Assembly (NCBI RefSeq): GCF_007679495.1
Contig: NZ_VEGP01000049.1
Coordinates: 1 to 42,468, forward strand
DNA from: Paenibacillus sp. 32O-W
GTDB lineage: Bacteria > Bacillota > Bacilli > Paenibacillales > NBRC-103111
DNA length: 42,468 nucleotides
Direction of reading: 5' to 3'
Shown: positions 41,231-42,468 of the stretch, one piece after another
How the letters are laid out: each line of letters opens with the position of its first letter
Position numbering within the stretch: the first letter of the stretch is position 1
Notes under the pieces: model-generated
What the model was told of the DNA's origin: nothing
Seen by the model: only the letters and a program-made list of their open reading frames with translations
The model's database searches: none
Program-made: the position numbers and the translations under genes

Positions 41231-41447
41231 ATATAAGAAAGTATAAGTTTTCATCTATACTTGTTCTTACCACATTAGAAAGTTTAAGTTCATTAAAGCA
41301 TTAAAATGGAACAAACTTTCTAATTGGCATAAAAAGCTTCCTCTAATACCGGGTTATTCATCTTCGAGGTGGCTCCGTTAGGTGCTTTTTTTATATTTCA
41401 TCGGTAAACGCGCCCGTCCTAAGGACGGCGATAGCCGTTTATCCTTG
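41231..41447. repeat. Two-hairpin intergenic repeat, copy D (split by an insert)
   Basis: The left half is 41231-41269 and the right half is 41394-41447, interrupted at the same TTCTTA/TATTTC junction as copy C. The right end (TTTATCCTTG) overlaps the last codons and stop of the reverse comER gene. Confidence 0.85.
41270..41393. repeat. Structured insert element, copy C4 (inside repeat copy D)
   Basis: This 124-bp insert is nearly identical to C1 at 35378, including the perfect stem TTAGAAAGTTT/AAACTTTCTAA. The terminal hairpin GCTCC-GTTA-GGTGC has one T-T mismatch, followed by seven T and A. Confidence 0.85.
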
Positions 41448-42278
41448 TTCGGCAGGCCGGGATAACAATGAAGCTACTTTAGCTACATCTTCATCATATT
41501 TTGCGTGGGTGATGCGAAAAAGCTGATTGAACGTATCCTTCATCTCCTTTTCCATCAAACGGAGCCCTTCGGCAGTAATGCCCCCCGGAACACTGACCCG
41601 TTGCCGCAGCGTCTCGGGAGTAAACCCGCCTTCGGTCAACAGCTTGCCTGTACCGACGAGCATTTGGGCAGTGAGTGTCGAAGCCTGCTGCTCGTTAATT
41701 CCGGTTTCTTCTACGGACGCGCGAATGAAATGCTCGAGAAAATAGGCCAGGAAAGCCGGCCCACAGCTGGAAATATCGGAAGAGACGCGGGCGAGCTTCT
41801 CTTCAATTTCAATAGGCTGCCCGATATTTGCAAGCAGGGTGAGCAAATCGTCACGGCCCGCTGCAGAGACTCTCTTCCCGAACATGCACAGTAACGCTCC
41901 GCCCAAGGTGAAATTGGTAATACTTGGTATTACCTTGGCGATTTGACAGTTCAGAAGCTGCTCCAATTGTCCGAGCATTACCGGGCTTGTTATGGAAACT
42001 ACGATTTGCGACGGATCGGTAAAGTCACGAATTTCATCTATAACCTTCTTGTATTCCATTGGTTTAATGCAGAGAAAGACGATTTCGCTTTCGAGTACAA
42101 CCTCTTTATTGGAACGCGCGATGCGCAGACCTGGATAACGTTGGGCGAGCTGTTCAGCTTTGGCTGAAGTACGGTTGAAAGCGGTAATTTCCTGAGGCAG
42201 CAGCGCTTCCGAGCGAAGGAATGCTTCTATCAGCAAACTTCCCATACTGCCGGTCCCGATGAATCCCGTATTCATCAT
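41439..42278 (-). CDS. comER: ComER, pyrroline-5-carboxylate reductase-like protein
   Basis: This 279-residue protein of the ProC family has the Rossmann start NTGFIGTGSMGSLL, then VFLCIKPMEYKKV and VSITSPVM. The C-terminal dimer region contains SSCGPAFLAYFLEHFI and SVPGGITAEGL. Its position next to the yqe block, on the opposite strand, matches comER of Bacillus, which lies divergent from the comEA operon; comEA would be expected just past the window. Its enzymatic role is uncertain, with reported links to biofilm and sporulation in Bacilli. The first ATG (42278) is 5 bases from AAGGAGG; the second (42275) has a spacing of 8 and is equally plausible. The stop and the last two codons lie in repeat copy D. 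Confidence 0.88.
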   Translation of the reverse strand: MMNTGFIGTGSMGSLLIEAFLRSEALLPQEITAFNRTSAKAEQLAQRYPGLRIARSNKEVVLESEIVFLCIKPMEYKKVIDEIRDFTDPSQIVVSITSPVMLGQLEQLLNCQIAKVIPSITNFTLGGALLCMFGKRVSAAGRDDLLTLLANIGQPIEIEEKLARVSSDISSCGPAFLAYFLEHFIRASVEETGINEQQASTLTAQMLVGTGKLLTEGGFTPETLRQRVSVPGGITAEGLRLMEKEMKDTFNQLFRITHAKYDEDVAKVASLLSRPAEQG

Positions 42279-42468
42279 GAACCCCTCCTTGACCAGTGAT
42301 ATACGTGCGGCAATGCTTTTATAAGTATATGCGGGTGAGGAAGGTTGCATTCCTATAATCTGGTAATCGATTTAAGAGAAGGAACGGGGATTGATAGGAT
42401 CTCGGAATAAACCGGGCGATTGAGGCTCAATTTGGGGTGCTTGAGTTAAAATTATCGATGTAAACGTG
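42279..42468. other. Upstream region of comER, no gene supported
   Basis: The final 190 bases contain no supported ORF. TTGAGT at 42443-42448 may belong to a promoter of the gene beyond the window (comEA by synteny), but the sequence stops too soon to judge. Confidence 0.4.

Overview
The window looks like a chromosome segment of a spore-forming Firmicute, most probably Paenibacillus or a close relative. Three things point there: moderately GC-rich genes with strong AGGAGG-type ribosome sites and frequent GTG/TTG starts; sporulation genes (an uninterrupted sigK, spoVAC-spoVAD-spoVAEb with a DUF1657 gene); and the block yqeG-yqeH-aroE-yhbY-nadD-yqeK-rsfS-yqeM-(leuS)-comER, whose order follows the Bacillus comER-yqe region with cvfB and leuS added. 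The genus is an inference. No rRNA, tRNA, CRISPR array or prophage was seen.

Layout. 1-3.8 kb: a small reverse ORF, then a lipoprotein solute-binding protein coupled to a YesM-type sensor kinase, with no response regulator or permease beside them. 3.8-6.8 kb: a cysteine dioxygenase converging on a CapA-like protein, then a reverse PAP2 phosphatase/YkoP-like pair. 7.1-10.8 kb: D-2-hydroxyacid dehydrogenase, sirtuin, and an SLH-GH18 protein. 11-13.7 kb: SulP transporter and sigK, both reverse. 14-18.2 kb: a 1389-residue secreted heparinase II/III-like protein. 18.6-22.7 kb: a small membrane protein, a UxaC-like amidohydrolase, a 25-residue membrane peptide behind a sigma-K-like promoter, DUF1657, and the spoVA trio. 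23-27.4 kb: a MoxR/DUF58/transglutaminase operon. 27.4-28.9 kb: an AT-rich IS605-type element carrying only tnpB, lying directly against the operon's last stop codon. 29-30.9 kb: a YitT-family protein and an alpha/beta hydrolase. 31-42.3 kb: the yqe/leuS/comER block for ribosome assembly, NAD and shikimate synthesis and leucyl-tRNA charging, with a leucine T-box in front of leuS.

The most unusual feature is a set of small structured intergenic repeats. A ~91-bp two-hairpin repeat occurs intact at 10.85 kb and 22.76 kb. The same repeat occurs at 38.15 kb and 41.23 kb split at exactly the same base by a second element of 122-124 bp. That second element also stands alone inside the yqeK-rsfS gap and, as variants, behind the leuS terminator. 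Its copies are mosaics of two left and two right modules; the left-hand stem varies in sequence while pairing is kept, and most right-hand modules end in a small terminator-like hairpin plus T-run. One repeat supplies the stop codon of comER and another lies in the leuS leader between the T-box and the ribosome site. Other repeat clusters lie at 12.6-12.8 kb and 18.25-18.49 kb, and a run of four consecutive hairpins separates yhbY from nadD.
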